Shown here one piece after another: positions 6,871 through 14,676 of a DNA stretch of 23,771 nucleotides. Position 1 is the stretch's first letter. Each line of letters begins with the position of its first letter. The notes under the pieces were generated by a model, which was not told where the DNA came from, did not search any database, and saw only the letters and a list, made by a program, of their open reading frames with translations. Source of the DNA: CAZMHJ01 sp964566075 (GTDB lineage Bacteria > Patescibacteriota > Saccharimonadia > Saccharimonadales > CAIOMD01). Made by a program: the position numbers and the translations under genes. The stretch is taken from NCBI GenBank assembly GCA_964566075.1, contig CAZMHJ010000013.1:1-23771 (forward strand). The letters run 5' to 3'.

Positions 6871-7692
6871 ATGGGTAAAAAAGTTCTGGAGGGTGTAAAA
6901 GTAAAACCTTATGCAAAGGGTGATGACTTTGCACTTTTTTTGCATGATTCTATTGAATTTCTAAAGCAATTGCCAGAAAACAGCATTGATATGATTTTTG
7001 CCGATCCTCCCTACAACCTCTCTAATGGTGGTTTTACCGTACACGCAGGTAAGCGCGTAAGTGTGCATAAAGGTGATTGGGATAAAAGTAAGGGTGTAGA
7101 TGACGATTTCGATTTTCATACTAATTGGATAAAAGAATGCTACCGCGTATTAAAACCCGAGGGCACAATCTGGGTCAGCGGAACGTATCACTCAATTTAT
7201 CAATGTGGCTATGCGTTGCAAAAACTAGGCTACAAAATTCTTAATGACATCAGCTGGTTTAAGCCAAATGCATCTCCAAACCTAAGCGGCCGATTCTTTA
7301 CAGCTAGTCACGAAACACTAATCTGGGCTCGTAAAGATCCAAAAGCCAAGCACGTGTTTAATTATCAGGACATGAAGAATGGCAGTTGGCACGAAACGGA
7401 TCGAATGAAGAACGAAGGCAAACAAATGCGTAGTGTGTGGGCAATTGGTACGCCAAAAGCAGATGAAAAGAAGTATGGTAAACATCCAACTCAAAAACCA
7501 CTTGCATTACTAGAGCGTATTGTTTTAGCATCGACTCATCCAGGCCACGTTATTGTAGATCCTTTCGCGGGTAGTTCTACCACTGGCATTGCTGCAGTAA
7601 AGCATGGTAGGAAATATATAGGTATAGATTTAGAAGATGAGTTTTTGCAACTTTCACATAAGCGATTGTTAGATGTAAGTTCGGAAGGATAG
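6871..7692 (+). CDS. DNA methyltransferase, beta class, DpnA-like
   Basis: A 273-residue SAM-dependent amino-methyltransferase acting on DNA bases. The catalytic DPPY (Asp45-Tyr48) precedes the SAM motif DPFAGSSTTG (Phe232 region), the beta order. The layout FADPPYNLSNGG, VHKGDWDKS, LNDISWFKPNASPNLSGRFF, HETLIWARK and KHPTQKP closely follows the DpnA/M.DpnIIB-type adenine methyltransferases from memory. DpnA modifies GATC, but I do not claim that target here. It is the first gene of a two-gene restriction-modification unit; the endonuclease gene follows after 5 nt. Length is complete for the class. Confidence 0.92.
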   Translation: MGKKVLEGVKVKPYAKGDDFALFLHDSIEFLKQLPENSIDMIFADPPYNLSNGGFTVHAGKRVSVHKGDWDKSKGVDDDFDFHTNWIKECYRVLKPEGTIWVSGTYHSIYQCGYALQKLGYKILNDISWFKPNASPNLSGRFFTASHETLIWARKDPKAKHVFNYQDMKNGSWHETDRMKNEGKQMRSVWAIGTPKADEKKYGKHPTQKPLALLERIVLASTHPGHVIVDPFAGSSTTGIAAVKHGRKYIGIDLEDEFLQLSHKRLLDVSSEG

Positions 7693-7697
7693 AAATT

Positions 7698-8219
7698 ATG
7701 ATTCAAGGTGGTGTAGGCGGGGCAAATACACAAACAGGTATCAAGTTTGAAGGTAAGGTAGATCTGCTCACCAAGCTAGATCAGCGCCCGGGATACGCAG
7801 TTGCTGGTAATGCTATCAAATATGACGGAAAAATTATTGCATATAGCCATCGAAAAAATTCTCTGTATAACTTTCTGAAATCACAAGGTATTGACTACAA
7901 AAGCTATATTTCCAAAAAATTATTACCGGATGATGCAATTTATGTAATAAAAGATAATACGATTTATATTATTGAAATAAAATTTCAAATCGTTGCGGGG
8001 TCTGTTGATGAAAAACTACAGACTTGTGATTTTAAAAAGAAGCAGTATCAGAAGCTGTTTTCAGCGTTGAATTACGAAGTTGAATATATATACGTCCTTA
8101 GCGATTGGTTTAGAAAAGAAGAATATAAAGATGTTAGAGATTACATCATATCAGTTGGCTGCTATTATTATTTTGAATACTTACCTTTAGAAAAAATTGG
8201 GCTTCCAGTGCCAAAATAA
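7698..8219 (+). CDS. Predicted type II restriction endonuclease, PD-(D/E)xK fold
   Basis: A 173-residue soluble protein. The core LLPDDAIYVI then YIIEIKFQ puts Pro77-Asp78-Asp79 and Glu93-x-Lys95 on adjacent strands, the metal-binding site of PD-(D/E)xK nucleases. The N-terminal GGANTQTGIKFE and the helix LQTCDFKKKQYQKLF also recall type II enzymes paired with amino-methyltransferases. The SD GGAAGGA overlaps the stop of the methyltransferase gene and the ATG follows, so the pair is co-transcribed. The role inferred from motif and partner is cleavage of DNA lacking the partner's methylation. Recognition sequence unknown. Confidence 0.8.
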   Translation: MIQGGVGGANTQTGIKFEGKVDLLTKLDQRPGYAVAGNAIKYDGKIIAYSHRKNSLYNFLKSQGIDYKSYISKKLLPDDAIYVIKDNTIYIIEIKFQIVAGSVDEKLQTCDFKKKQYQKLFSALNYEVEYIYVLSDWFRKEEYKDVRDYIISVGCYYYFEYLPLEKIGLPVPK

Positions 8220-8315
8220 TCGTTTATTCTATGAACACCCTAATGCAACCATATAAAATTAAAAAATGTGGAGTAACTGCTAATTACCCTGTAATACCAT
8301 TCGAGTAATAATCCT

Positions 8316-10151
8316 ATGAAACTTTCAACACTTAGGATCTGGAACTATAGAAACTTCAATGATTCGGGTGACATACCGTATCACGATCTATCGATCTTCG
8401 TCGGTGAAAATGGTAGCGGCAAGACCTCCACTATAGATGCTCTATCGCTAATCCTAGATTATTCAACCCCTAAACCAACTTTCGATGATGCCATCGATCC
8501 GTCAAAACCCATTATTGTCGAAGGGGTATTTATTGTTAATCCTAGCGGCGAAGATAGGACAATAGACGCATACATCATGGGAGGTAAACTTACACTACAG
8601 TACTCATACGAGCTCGAGTCAGGTGTGGTCACTTATTCAATAAAGACAACAAAGTATTCCGATGAAAGATTCAACAGTTACAAGACTATAGGAGCAGAGG
8701 AGCTAAAGAATCTAGTACGTCAAATCGGCAAGCAGCCGGGTCGGACAAAACCGGATAATTACATTATCATTAATGGATACCTCGACCAAGCTGCTCTCCC
8801 GATGCAAGAGGGATACATCGAGATCCCATGGCAATTGGTTTCTGCTTATATCCCTATACTCCAAAGGTTTTCGAGTGCCGAATACCGTAGCCCAGAGGCC
8901 ATAGTAAATAAAACATTATCAACCGTCTATCGTTCGCACTTCTACGAAATTGACAGCGAAAGCGGCAAGGAGTAACTAAAACAAAACTTCGCGACCATTA
9001 AAACCAATATAACAGATGACTTAAATAGTAATATTAACAATGAGCTAAAAGATCGTCTCGCGAACCATTTAGATGGCGTTATTTCTGTAGGCGGTGATTT
9101 TGATATTGATTTTGCTCGAGGTTTTACACTTAAAAGTGTTTCTATATGTTTTTCGGGCAACCAAAGCAAAACTATTGATCAGCTAGGTGAAGGACATCGC
9201 AAAAAAGCCACATTGGCAGTACTCGAGTGGGATGCCGAAGTAACAGCGTCTCTTGACGGCAGAAACGTAATAAAGGCATACGACGAACCCGATGCAAATC
9301 TAGACTTTACAGCTCAGAGGAAGATATTTCATATCATTAATAAAGATGCGTTGGAAAATAGTCACGTGTCCGTGGTTATTTGTACCCACTCGCTAGCGTT
9401 AATTGACAGAGCGCCGGCAGAATCGATTAATCGAGTTTTACTTGATGGTAGCCAAAAAGCTCGCATCGAATATTTGGAATCCAACGGTGACGAAGATATA
9501 AAACATTTCTTGTCAGAGGTTGCCGAGGTTAGCGGATTACGAAACTCTAGCATATTTTACGAAAAGGCATTTTTGGTAGTAGAGGGGGAGAGCGAAGAAG
9601 CCAGTATAGGATTACTGTACAAAAAGTATACGGGGGTATCCATGCCAGAAGATGGAGTTGTCTTAATCAATATCAAGACTAACGGGCAGTGGAACAATGT
9701 TCTTAAGTTTCTGAGCGCCAATAAAAGTGGCTGCACTGTGATGCTATTAGATAGCGATACGCAGCATCCGACCTCTTCATGTCAGGTCACGACACAAAAA
9801 TTAATAGACTCAGGCTTCGACTCTGACTTCTTGACCGACCACTGCTTTTTCATTGGAACTAAGGAATATGAGGATACATATTCGGACGCTGACATAGCTG
9901 CCATGGCGAACAATAAATTTCCTAGAGACGACGGTGTTGACTGGAATGATGGTGATTTTGCAGCGTTACGAGGGACTGATAAGTTCTCGGCTGAAGTGAA
10001 GAATCTTATACGCCGTAAGCATAGCAGTAGTGCGGTGAGCAAGCCCATCATTGCTTATGAGATGGCAGAATCATACGATAAGGCAAAAGTATCACAAAAC
10101 GCCATGCTCAAAGCCCTATTTGATAAAATCCAGACGATCATCTCTGTATAA
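8316..10151 (+). pseudogene. OLD-family ATPase/TOPRIM nuclease interrupted by one in-frame TAA
   Basis: One continuous frame of 612 codons with a single internal stop (TAA, 8973-8975); the frame stays open on both sides and the domains are collinear. Before the stop: Walker A GENGSGKT (30-37). After it: ABC-like signature LGEGHRKK (about 290-297), Walker B AYDEPD (Asp323-Glu324), H-loop ICTHS, then TOPRIM VVEGESEE (Glu423) and LLDSD (Asp479/Asp481). This is the ATPase-plus-TOPRIM layout of OLD nucleases, which act in phage defence alone or with a UvrD-like helicase (Gabija); no helicase is present here. The context KE-stop-LKQNF suggests an ancestral GAA changed to TAA. The pieces are 8316-8975 (219 aa) and a possible restart at 9213 (312 aa). 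It could be a true nonsense allele, a split gene, or a sequencing error. Confidence 0.85.
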
Positions 10152-10272
10152 ACGTAAGCATTTTAAATAATATTTGCGCTACTCTTGCAAATACTATCAA
10201 ACGAGACCATACTAAGTTTAGTGATACGTGCGGTGGCGGCACTCATAGCATAAACACCAGTGGAGCAATAGT

Positions 10273-10500
10273 ATGCAACCATATGCAAATCTAAGCGGGC
10301 AGTCAAATGTTAAAGCCTTTCAGATTGGCGCAGACTACATAAAAGTGGAATTTCAGTCAGGAAGATGGACGATATACACCTACAACTACTCGAGTGCAGG
10401 TGTAGAAGCTATAGAGACGATGAAAAATTTAGCACAAGGTGGGTTGGGACTAAACTCGTACATTGGCCGCAGTAAACCAGCATATGCCCTTAAGCAGTAG
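10273..10500 (+). CDS. KTSC-like small protein
   Basis: A 75-residue soluble protein. The pattern SNVKAFQIG.DYIKVEFQSGRWTIYTYNYSSAG followed by a helix and LNSYIGRS resembles the KTSC domain (a small beta-alpha fold also found at the C-terminus of some lysyl-tRNA synthetases), whose members show SxIxxigYd..tLeVeFksG..YrY. Standalone KTSC proteins are common in bacteria and phages with no settled role. The SD GGAG (10262-10265) is 7 nt before the ATG. The gene stands alone between the broken OLD gene and the DUF2130 gene. Confidence 0.6.
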   Translation: MQPYANLSGQSNVKAFQIGADYIKVEFQSGRWTIYTYNYSSAGVEAIETMKNLAQGGLGLNSYIGRSKPAYALKQ

Positions 10501-10530
10501 CGCTTCATACGAAAATTATAGGATTTAATA

Positions 10531-11716
10531 TTGAATATGAATGAGATAATTTGCCCTCACTGTAAAAAGGCCTTCAAAATAGACGAGGCGGGCTACGCTG
10601 ATATTTTAAAGCAAGTGCGCGGCCAAGAGTTCGACAAAGAACTTCACGACCACATGGAAGCAGCCGAAAAAGACAAGCTAAATGCCGTTAAATTAGCAGT
10701 AGAAAAAGCAAAGAATGAACTACAAGCTGACGTTGCGAAAAAAGAACTTGAACTTTCTGAATTAAAAGCAGAAAAAACAGCACTTATAGCAGAACTTAGG
10801 TCCGAAAAAGATGCAGAAATTGCACGGCTACAAGCAAAACTAGAGGCGACTGAAACAGAAAAGAAACTTGCGGTTACCGAAGCACTCGGCAAGGTAGAAA
10901 AAGAAATACGAAATCGAGCTAAAAAGCAAAGATGAAATAATTGAACGTTACAAAGATATGAAACTACGCTTAAGCACAAAAATGCTTGGCGAAACACTCG
11001 AACAACACTGCGAAATTGAGTTCAACAAACTCCGCGCAACCGCGTTCCCAAATGCTTACTTCGAAAAAGATAATGATGCAAGTAGCGGCAGTAAAGGTGA
11101 TTACATTTACCGCGAAGCAGACGAACATGGCACAGAAATTATTTCAATTATGTTTGAAATGAAAAACGAAGGTGACGAAACCGCTACCAAAAAACGTAAC
11201 GAAGACTTTTTGCGCGAATTAGATAAAGACCGTACTGAGAAAAAGTGTGAATACGCCGTACTTGTAACCCTACTAGAAGCTGACAATGAGCTATACAACA
11301 CCGGCATTGTTGACGTGTCGCATAAATATCCAAAGATGTACGTGATTCGCCCTCAATTCTTTATACCAATAATTACTTTACTTCGTAACGCAGCGATGAA
11401 TTCTTTGAAGTATAAGTCGGAACTTGCCCTTATTCGTTCGCAAAACATCGATATAACTACATTCGAAAATGATTTAGAAACGTTCAAAGAAGGTTTCGCC
11501 AGAAACTACGACCTCGCCGGTCGCAAGTTCGTATCTGCAATTGAAGATATCGATAAAACAATTAAACTTCTAGAAAAAACCAAGCAAGAATTGCTTTCAT
11601 CTGAAAATAACTTAAGGCTAGCTAACGACAAGATTCAAGATGTCACTGTTAAGCGCCTAACCAAAAATAATCCTACGATGGCAGCAAAGTTTAAAGAACT
11701 TCAAAAAGATGATTAA
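10531..11716 (+). pseudogene. DUF2130 (RmuC-like coiled coil plus nuclease-like domain), frameshifted
   Basis: Two frames together form one protein of about 395 residues. The first (10531-10935) has an N-terminal zinc-ribbon-like IICPHCKKAFKID and a long charged coiled coil, stopping at RNRAKKQR. The second continues the coiled coil (ELKSKDEIIERYKDMK) and holds LGETLEQHCE, FEKDNDASSGSKGDYIYRE and IMFEMKNE, a D...ExK arrangement typical of the DUF2130 PD-(D/E)xK-like domain. Removing one base near C10915 (AAT-C-GAG-CTA) restores a single frame, so this is a one-base insertion. The role in the family is unclear; a DNA-processing function is inferred from RmuC likeness. The start is TTG at 10531 (AGGA 7 nt upstream) or ATG at 10537. 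The downstream ORF from ATG 10958 could still give the C-terminal part. Confidence 0.85.
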
Positions 11717-12278
11717 ACGTGAGGAGCTTTTAGTAGCTACAACGAATGGGCGGAAGATTGCAGAGGCAAGGGCTGGCTGTAGTTTGTTTGATATTACCGT
11801 AGAGCAAGTACAGCTAGATATCGACGAAATTCAAGGTGATGATTTTGTAAAAATAGCGCAAGCAAAAGCAGGCGCCGCGTTCGCGATTACAAACAAGCCG
11901 GTAGCGGTAACAGATACAGCCTGGAATATTCCGGCTTTAAATGGGTTCCCAGGCGCGTACATGAAAGAGGTCGCCCAGTGGCTGAGCGTGAATGACTTTT
12001 TAAACCTTATACAACCTTACACAGACCGCCGCATTTGCTTTATAGAATCAATCACCTATAAAGATGCCAATACATCAAAAGTAGTAAGCAAAGAATATTG
12101 GGGAACAATTGTAAACGAGCCGCGCGGGGCTAAAGGGACCACTATAGAACAACTTGCTGAATTCAACGGAAAAACAATTGCCGAAAGCCATGATGCTGGT
12201 ATGACTAGCCATAGCCCCAAAGAATATGTTTGGTACGAATTCGCTAAATGGTATACCGAATATAAGGGTAGAATATAG
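11709..12278 (+). CDS. Ham1/RdgB-like non-canonical purine NTP pyrophosphatase
   Basis: A 189-residue protein that would hydrolyse dITP/XTP to monophosphates and keep damaged purines out of DNA. The opening LLVATTNGRKIAEA (about 7-20) is the family N-terminal motif (T.N..K..E), and VTDTAWNIPALNGFPGAYMKEV (about 67-88) matches the central dSGL.v.aLng.PG.ySar region in altered form (VTDTAW for v.edSGL). It overlaps the end of the DUF2130 frame by 8 nt, so the two are coupled. Substrate residues are partly changed, so specificity may differ. Confidence 0.8.
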   Translation: MIKREELLVATTNGRKIAEARAGCSLFDITVEQVQLDIDEIQGDDFVKIAQAKAGAAFAITNKPVAVTDTAWNIPALNGFPGAYMKEVAQWLSVNDFLNLIQPYTDRRICFIESITYKDANTSKVVSKEYWGTIVNEPRGAKGTTIEQLAEFNGKTIAESHDAGMTSHSPKEYVWYEFAKWYTEYKGRI

Positions 12279-12280
12279 GT

Positions 12281-12713
12281 ATGGAAACGATTGTCTTAGC
12301 AGGGGGCTGTTTTTGGGNNNNNNNNNNGCAATGCTAACCCCACCTACGAAAATCACCCCGGCCATGCCGAGGCTATAAAGATTACCTATGACCCAGCAAA
12401 AACCAGCTATAAAACACTATTAGATTTCTTTTTTAGAATCCACGACCCAACAACACTTAATCGCCAGGGTAACGATGTTGGCACGTCGTACCGTTCTGCT
12501 ATTTTTTACGAAACCGCCGACCAAAAACAGATAGCTGAAGCTGTAATAGACATGGTCAACAAAAGCGGGCTATACAACAACCCCGTAACCACCAGCCTAG
12601 AACCGCTAACTGCCTTTTATAGCGCAGAAGACTACCACCAAGACTATCTACAAAAGAACCCCGGCGGCTATACCTGCCACTTTGTCCGTACTGACACCCC
12701 AATTGTAAAATAA
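12281..12713 (+). CDS. msrA: Peptide-methionine (S)-S-oxide reductase MsrA, with assembly gap
   Basis: It reduces methionine-S-sulfoxide in proteins. The N-terminus METIVLAGGCFW carries the GCFW active-site motif, then ten Ns (12318-12327), then NANPTYENHPGHAEAIKITYDP, DFFFRIHDPTTLNRQGNDVGTSYRSAIFY and a C-terminal YTCHF. The ten Ns do not reflect the true gap: the frame before them (codon phase of 12281) differs from the frame after (phase of 12330), and about 25-30 family residues between GCFW and PTYE are missing. The gene itself is probably intact. It begins 2 nt after the Ham1-like gene and likely shares its transcript. Confidence 0.93.
12318..12327. other. Assembly gap (10 Ns)
   Basis: A run of ten N placeholders inside msrA. 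The reading frame is not preserved across it, so the real missing length is not 10 and is probably about 75 or more bases. Confidence 0.99.
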
Positions 12714-12730
12714 TAATAATATTATAAAAT
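12703..12730 (+). promoter_or_regulatory. Promoter of the GC-rich coiled-coil gene
   Basis: TTGTAA (12703-12708, overlapping the end of msrA), 16-nt AT-only spacer, TAAAAT (12725-12730). Predicted start near 12737, three bases before the leader hairpin. Confidence 0.45.
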
Positions 12731-12739
12731 AATATTTAT

Positions 12740-12754
12740 CACACCGTTGGTGTG
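12740..12754 (+). promoter_or_regulatory. 5'-end leader stem-loop
   Basis: CACACC-GTT-GGTGTG, a 6-bp stem with a 3-nt loop at the very start of the predicted leader, 30 nt before the ATG at 12785 and clear of the SD (AGGTGA, 12775-12780). Confidence 0.5.
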
Positions 12755-12784
12755 TATTCGCTCCTTACACAAGTAGGTGACACG

Positions 12785-13885
12785 ATGGCACGAGACGACA
12801 TGCTCGACCGGCTTAAGGACGAGCAAGACCGAGCGTTCCAACGTAAGCAGCACGCTTACGCTGAAATGCAGCGTGCGTGGGATAAGCGAGCGCGTGCAGC
12901 CGAAGCCAAGAGCCGAGCATACGATGTAAAACAGTCTGCCTATGAGCCGATGGATCGGGCATGGCAACATCTGCAGAGCGTGCGGTCATACAATGGCCCG
13001 CGTATCGACTCGCTCAACTCACAGCAAGAGTCGGCGTTCGAGAACATGAAGCGAGCGTTCGACAGAGCATCATCGGCGTACGACAGCCGAGATGGTGCTG
13101 CCGCAAGTAGCTACGCGGCAGAAGGGCATTCGTACAAGGCCGAAGCTCAGCGTTGTGTGCAAGAACGTCGTCAGCTTGTCGAAGAAATTCGTCAAGCTCG
13201 AGATGCACATGCCGCTACCAAGCCGGCTTTCGAGCGGGCACGGGCCGAGTTCGATAGCGCCAGCAGAGAGTTTGCCTCGGCTAAAGCTGATCACGAGCGT
13301 GCAGCGGCTGCCTTCAAGGTTGCTAAAGCCGAATTCGATAACGTTCGGCAGCAATTTTCGGCGCGACTCGAATACGTGCGCTCGCAGAACGTGCAAAACA
13401 AGCGAGAGCGTATGCAGATCGCAGAGCGTGCGGGTATTCCGTATGCGTACCGCGACAATGTGTGGATCAAGACTGACGCCAGTGGCACTATCAACATCTA
13501 TTTCGGTGGTGCTGGTTCGCCCGATGGGCCCGGTCATGGCCACTACGTGCTCGACAGTTCGGGCACAGTCACATACCGGCGTGACCCATTCGATCCGCAC
13601 GGCTCGCAAAACTTCGAGCGTGACCCTTCGCTCGAAACGCGGCTTGCGTCTGCTGCGCTTAGCGCGTATCAGCAGAACAAGACGAACACAGCAGCTCGAG
13701 TAGACCAGTACCACGACGGTACGGTTACCGTGAAGGTGAAGTCTGGGTTCGATCGTAGTAGGAACACGGTCGTCACAGATGTCATCGTCATCGATCGCCA
13801 AGGCAGCCCAGACGAGCACCTTCATCTTATCCTCAGCGAGCAAGATGGCAGTGTGCTTTTCTCTGAATGGCGCAAAAACCACTAG
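12785..13885 (+). CDS. GC-rich coiled-coil protein of unknown function
   Basis: About 366 residues from the ATG at 12785, which has an SD (AGGTGA) 4 nt upstream; the frame extends to 12752 but that lies in the leader hairpin. Residues 1-220 are almost entirely helical and charged with few leucine heptads, full of Ala, Glu, Arg, Gln and Lys (RAFQRKQHAYAEMQRAWDKR is typical), so an extended coiled coil. The C-terminal 140 residues are a compact beta-rich domain (NIYFGGAGSPDGPGHGHYVLD and a final HLHLILSEQDGSVLFSEW). There is no signal peptide or membrane segment. Codon use differs sharply from neighbours: Lys is nearly always AAG, with many GAC, CTC, GAG and GCG codons. Family not recognised; a structural or surface-associated role would be a guess. 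Confidence 0.85.
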   Translation: MARDDMLDRLKDEQDRAFQRKQHAYAEMQRAWDKRARAAEAKSRAYDVKQSAYEPMDRAWQHLQSVRSYNGPRIDSLNSQQESAFENMKRAFDRASSAYDSRDGAAASSYAAEGHSYKAEAQRCVQERRQLVEEIRQARDAHAATKPAFERARAEFDSASREFASAKADHERAAAAFKVAKAEFDNVRQQFSARLEYVRSQNVQNKRERMQIAERAGIPYAYRDNVWIKTDASGTINIYFGGAGSPDGPGHGHYVLDSSGTVTYRRDPFDPHGSQNFERDPSLETRLASAALSAYQQNKTNTAARVDQYHDGTVTVKVKSGFDRSRNTVVTDVIVIDRQGSPDEHLHLILSEQDGSVLFSEWRKNH

Positions 13886-13887
13886 TG

Positions 13888-13932
13888 AACATGGAGTGAA
13901 TCGCCCCCGTCTAACGGGGGCGTATTCATGTT
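13888..13932 (+). terminator. Strong hairpin after the coiled-coil gene
   Basis: Core CGCCCCCGT (13902-13910), CTA loop, ACGGGGGCG (13914-13922); outer arms GAAT/ATTC and AACAT/ATGTT extend it. No clear T-run follows, and the next gene's -10 begins at its end. Confidence 0.65.
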
Positions 13933-13937
13933 ATGAT
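13932..13937 (+). promoter_or_regulatory. -10 box of the small AT-rich gene
   Basis: TATGAT preceded by TGT (TGn-type extension), 10 nt before the ATG at 13948. It touches the preceding terminator hairpin. Confidence 0.45.
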
Positions 13938-13947
13938 GGTACGTATA

Positions 13948-14202
13948 ATGCAAGAAATACTTACAAAGTTAGATGAAATTGCTTCGAATAAAAATAATGA
14001 ACCACTCTATGTGCTTGGTGGTTATATTGTTGGGGCAACTATAGTGCGCGATGATGCCGAACAGCTTTTTAATAATTATCCGGTTTTGCGAGAAATTTCA
14101 GAGCTAGGTGCAGATTTGGAAACACTTACAAATAAATCAGATGCGACACCAGTGTTTGATGAGTTTAAGGTAAAACTCTCGATTTTAAAAAATCAACTAT
14201 AA
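13948..14202 (+). CDS. Hypothetical protein, 84 aa, AT-rich
   Basis: Family not recognised. It is a soluble, mainly acidic protein beginning MQEILTKLDEIASNKNNEP with a short hydrophobic LYVLGGYIVGATIV segment near residues 22-35, too short and polar-flanked to be called a membrane helix with confidence. The frame also opens at 13933, but that ATG lies in the -10 box, so 13948 is preferred as a leaderless start. Base composition is like the core genes and unlike the GC-rich genes on both sides. Confidence 0.65.
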   Translation: MQEILTKLDEIASNKNNEPLYVLGGYIVGATIVRDDAEQLFNNYPVLREISELGADLETLTNKSDATPVFDEFKVKLSILKNQL

Positions 14203-14238
14203 AAAAGCGGGGGTGCGGGCTACCGAAGTAGCCCGCAC
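14201..14238 (-). terminator. Terminator of the 14259 minus-strand gene
   Basis: A perfect 11-bp stem GTGCGGGCTAC (14213-14223)/GTAGCCCGCAC (14228-14238) with CGAA loop. Read on the minus strand it is followed by GCTTTTTT (complement of the A-run 14201-14206). It sits between convergent genes. Confidence 0.75.
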
Positions 14239-14258
14239 ACGCCCGATATCGGCTGCTT

Positions 14259-14513
14259 TTACGGCTGAGCCGGCACAGCAGCGAGTGCCGTGAACTGCAG
14301 AAGATCGTAGTCGATCCATCCAGGATCGAACCCGTATTCCTTCTTGATGCAGTTCCTGAACGCCATAGCGACGTTCTTCTGGTAGTTCTCCTCGCCGGCT
14401 TCTGCGAGCTCGAAGGACCTATCGTTGATGCGCATGCGCGGAATCGTCAGCCGACGACCTTGCATGGACACCTCGTACACGGTACTGGCGCCTCGTGGCA
14501 ACCAAACCACCAC
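14259..14513 (-). CDS. GC-rich small hypothetical protein
   Basis: Up to 84 residues from GTG at 14513. An internal ATG at 14465 (MQGRRLTIPRM) has a better SD (GAGGTG 5 nt upstream) and would give 68 residues, so the start is uncertain. The protein is soluble, with MAFRNCIKKEYGFDPGWIDYDLLQFT in its second half. No family recognised. It has a complete transcription unit of its own: a promoter with TTGACA, a leader stem-loop and a terminator with T6 on its strand. Codons are GC-rich, in contrast to the neighbouring 13948 gene. Confidence 0.7.
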   Translation of the reverse strand: MVVWLPRGASTVYEVSMQGRRLTIPRMRINDRSFELAEAGEENYQKNVAMAFRNCIKKEYGFDPGWIDYDLLQFTALAAVPAQP

Positions 14514-14527
14514 CTTACGGTAGACTG

Positions 14528-14544
14528 CTCAACAATCTGTTGAG
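14528..14544 (-). promoter_or_regulatory. 5'-end leader stem-loop
   Basis: CTCAACA-ATC-TGTTGAG, a perfect 7-bp stem with a 3-nt loop, beginning about 4 nt after the predicted transcription start of the 14513 gene. Confidence 0.55.
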
Positions 14545-14554
14545 TCACGCCTAC

Positions 14555-14581
14555 AATATACTTAATTAATATGATTGTCAA
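14555..14581 (-). promoter_or_regulatory. Promoter of the 14513 minus-strand gene
   Basis: Minus strand TTGACA (14581-14576), 15-nt spacer, TATATT (14560-14555); a 17-nt spacing to TATTGT is the alternative. Confidence 0.55.
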
Positions 14582-14592
14582 TTCAAGAATAT

Positions 14593-14638
14593 AAAAAATC
14601 ACCCTTGTACTTCAATGGTTTGAAATGCAAGGGTGATT
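14593..14638 (-). terminator. Distal terminator of the 15150 gene
   Basis: A perfect 11-bp stem AATCACCCTTG (14597-14607)/CAAGGGTGATT (14628-14638), read on the minus strand into a T6 run (complement of 14593-14598). Confidence 0.7.
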
Positions 14639-14666
14639 CCCAACCCTACACTAATGCAGGGTTGGG
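14639..14666 (-). terminator. Proximal hairpin after the 15150 gene
   Basis: CCCAACCCT (14639-14647)/AGGGTTGGG (14658-14666), 9-bp stem, 11 nt past the stop codon and directly abutting the distal terminator. It has no T-run of its own. Confidence 0.5.
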
Positions 14667-14676
14667 CCACCGTCGT

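Noticed and set aside
8316..10151. Gabija system
   Set aside because: The ATPase-TOPRIM layout resembles GajA, but no UvrD-like helicase gene is next to it; a standalone OLD nuclease fits better.
8973..10935. Stop-codon reassignment as an explanation for the broken OLD and DUF2130 genes
   Set aside because: TAA and TGA end many normal genes in this window, the DUF2130 lesion is a frameshift rather than a stop, and no gene contains in-frame TGA in place of Gly as in Gracilibacteria.
13070..13882. A 270-residue open frame on the minus strand
   Set aside because: It is a shadow of the coiled-coil gene: the GC-rich codons of that gene leave the opposite strand open. Its composition is not protein-like (many Cys, Arg, His runs), and it has no SD or promoter.
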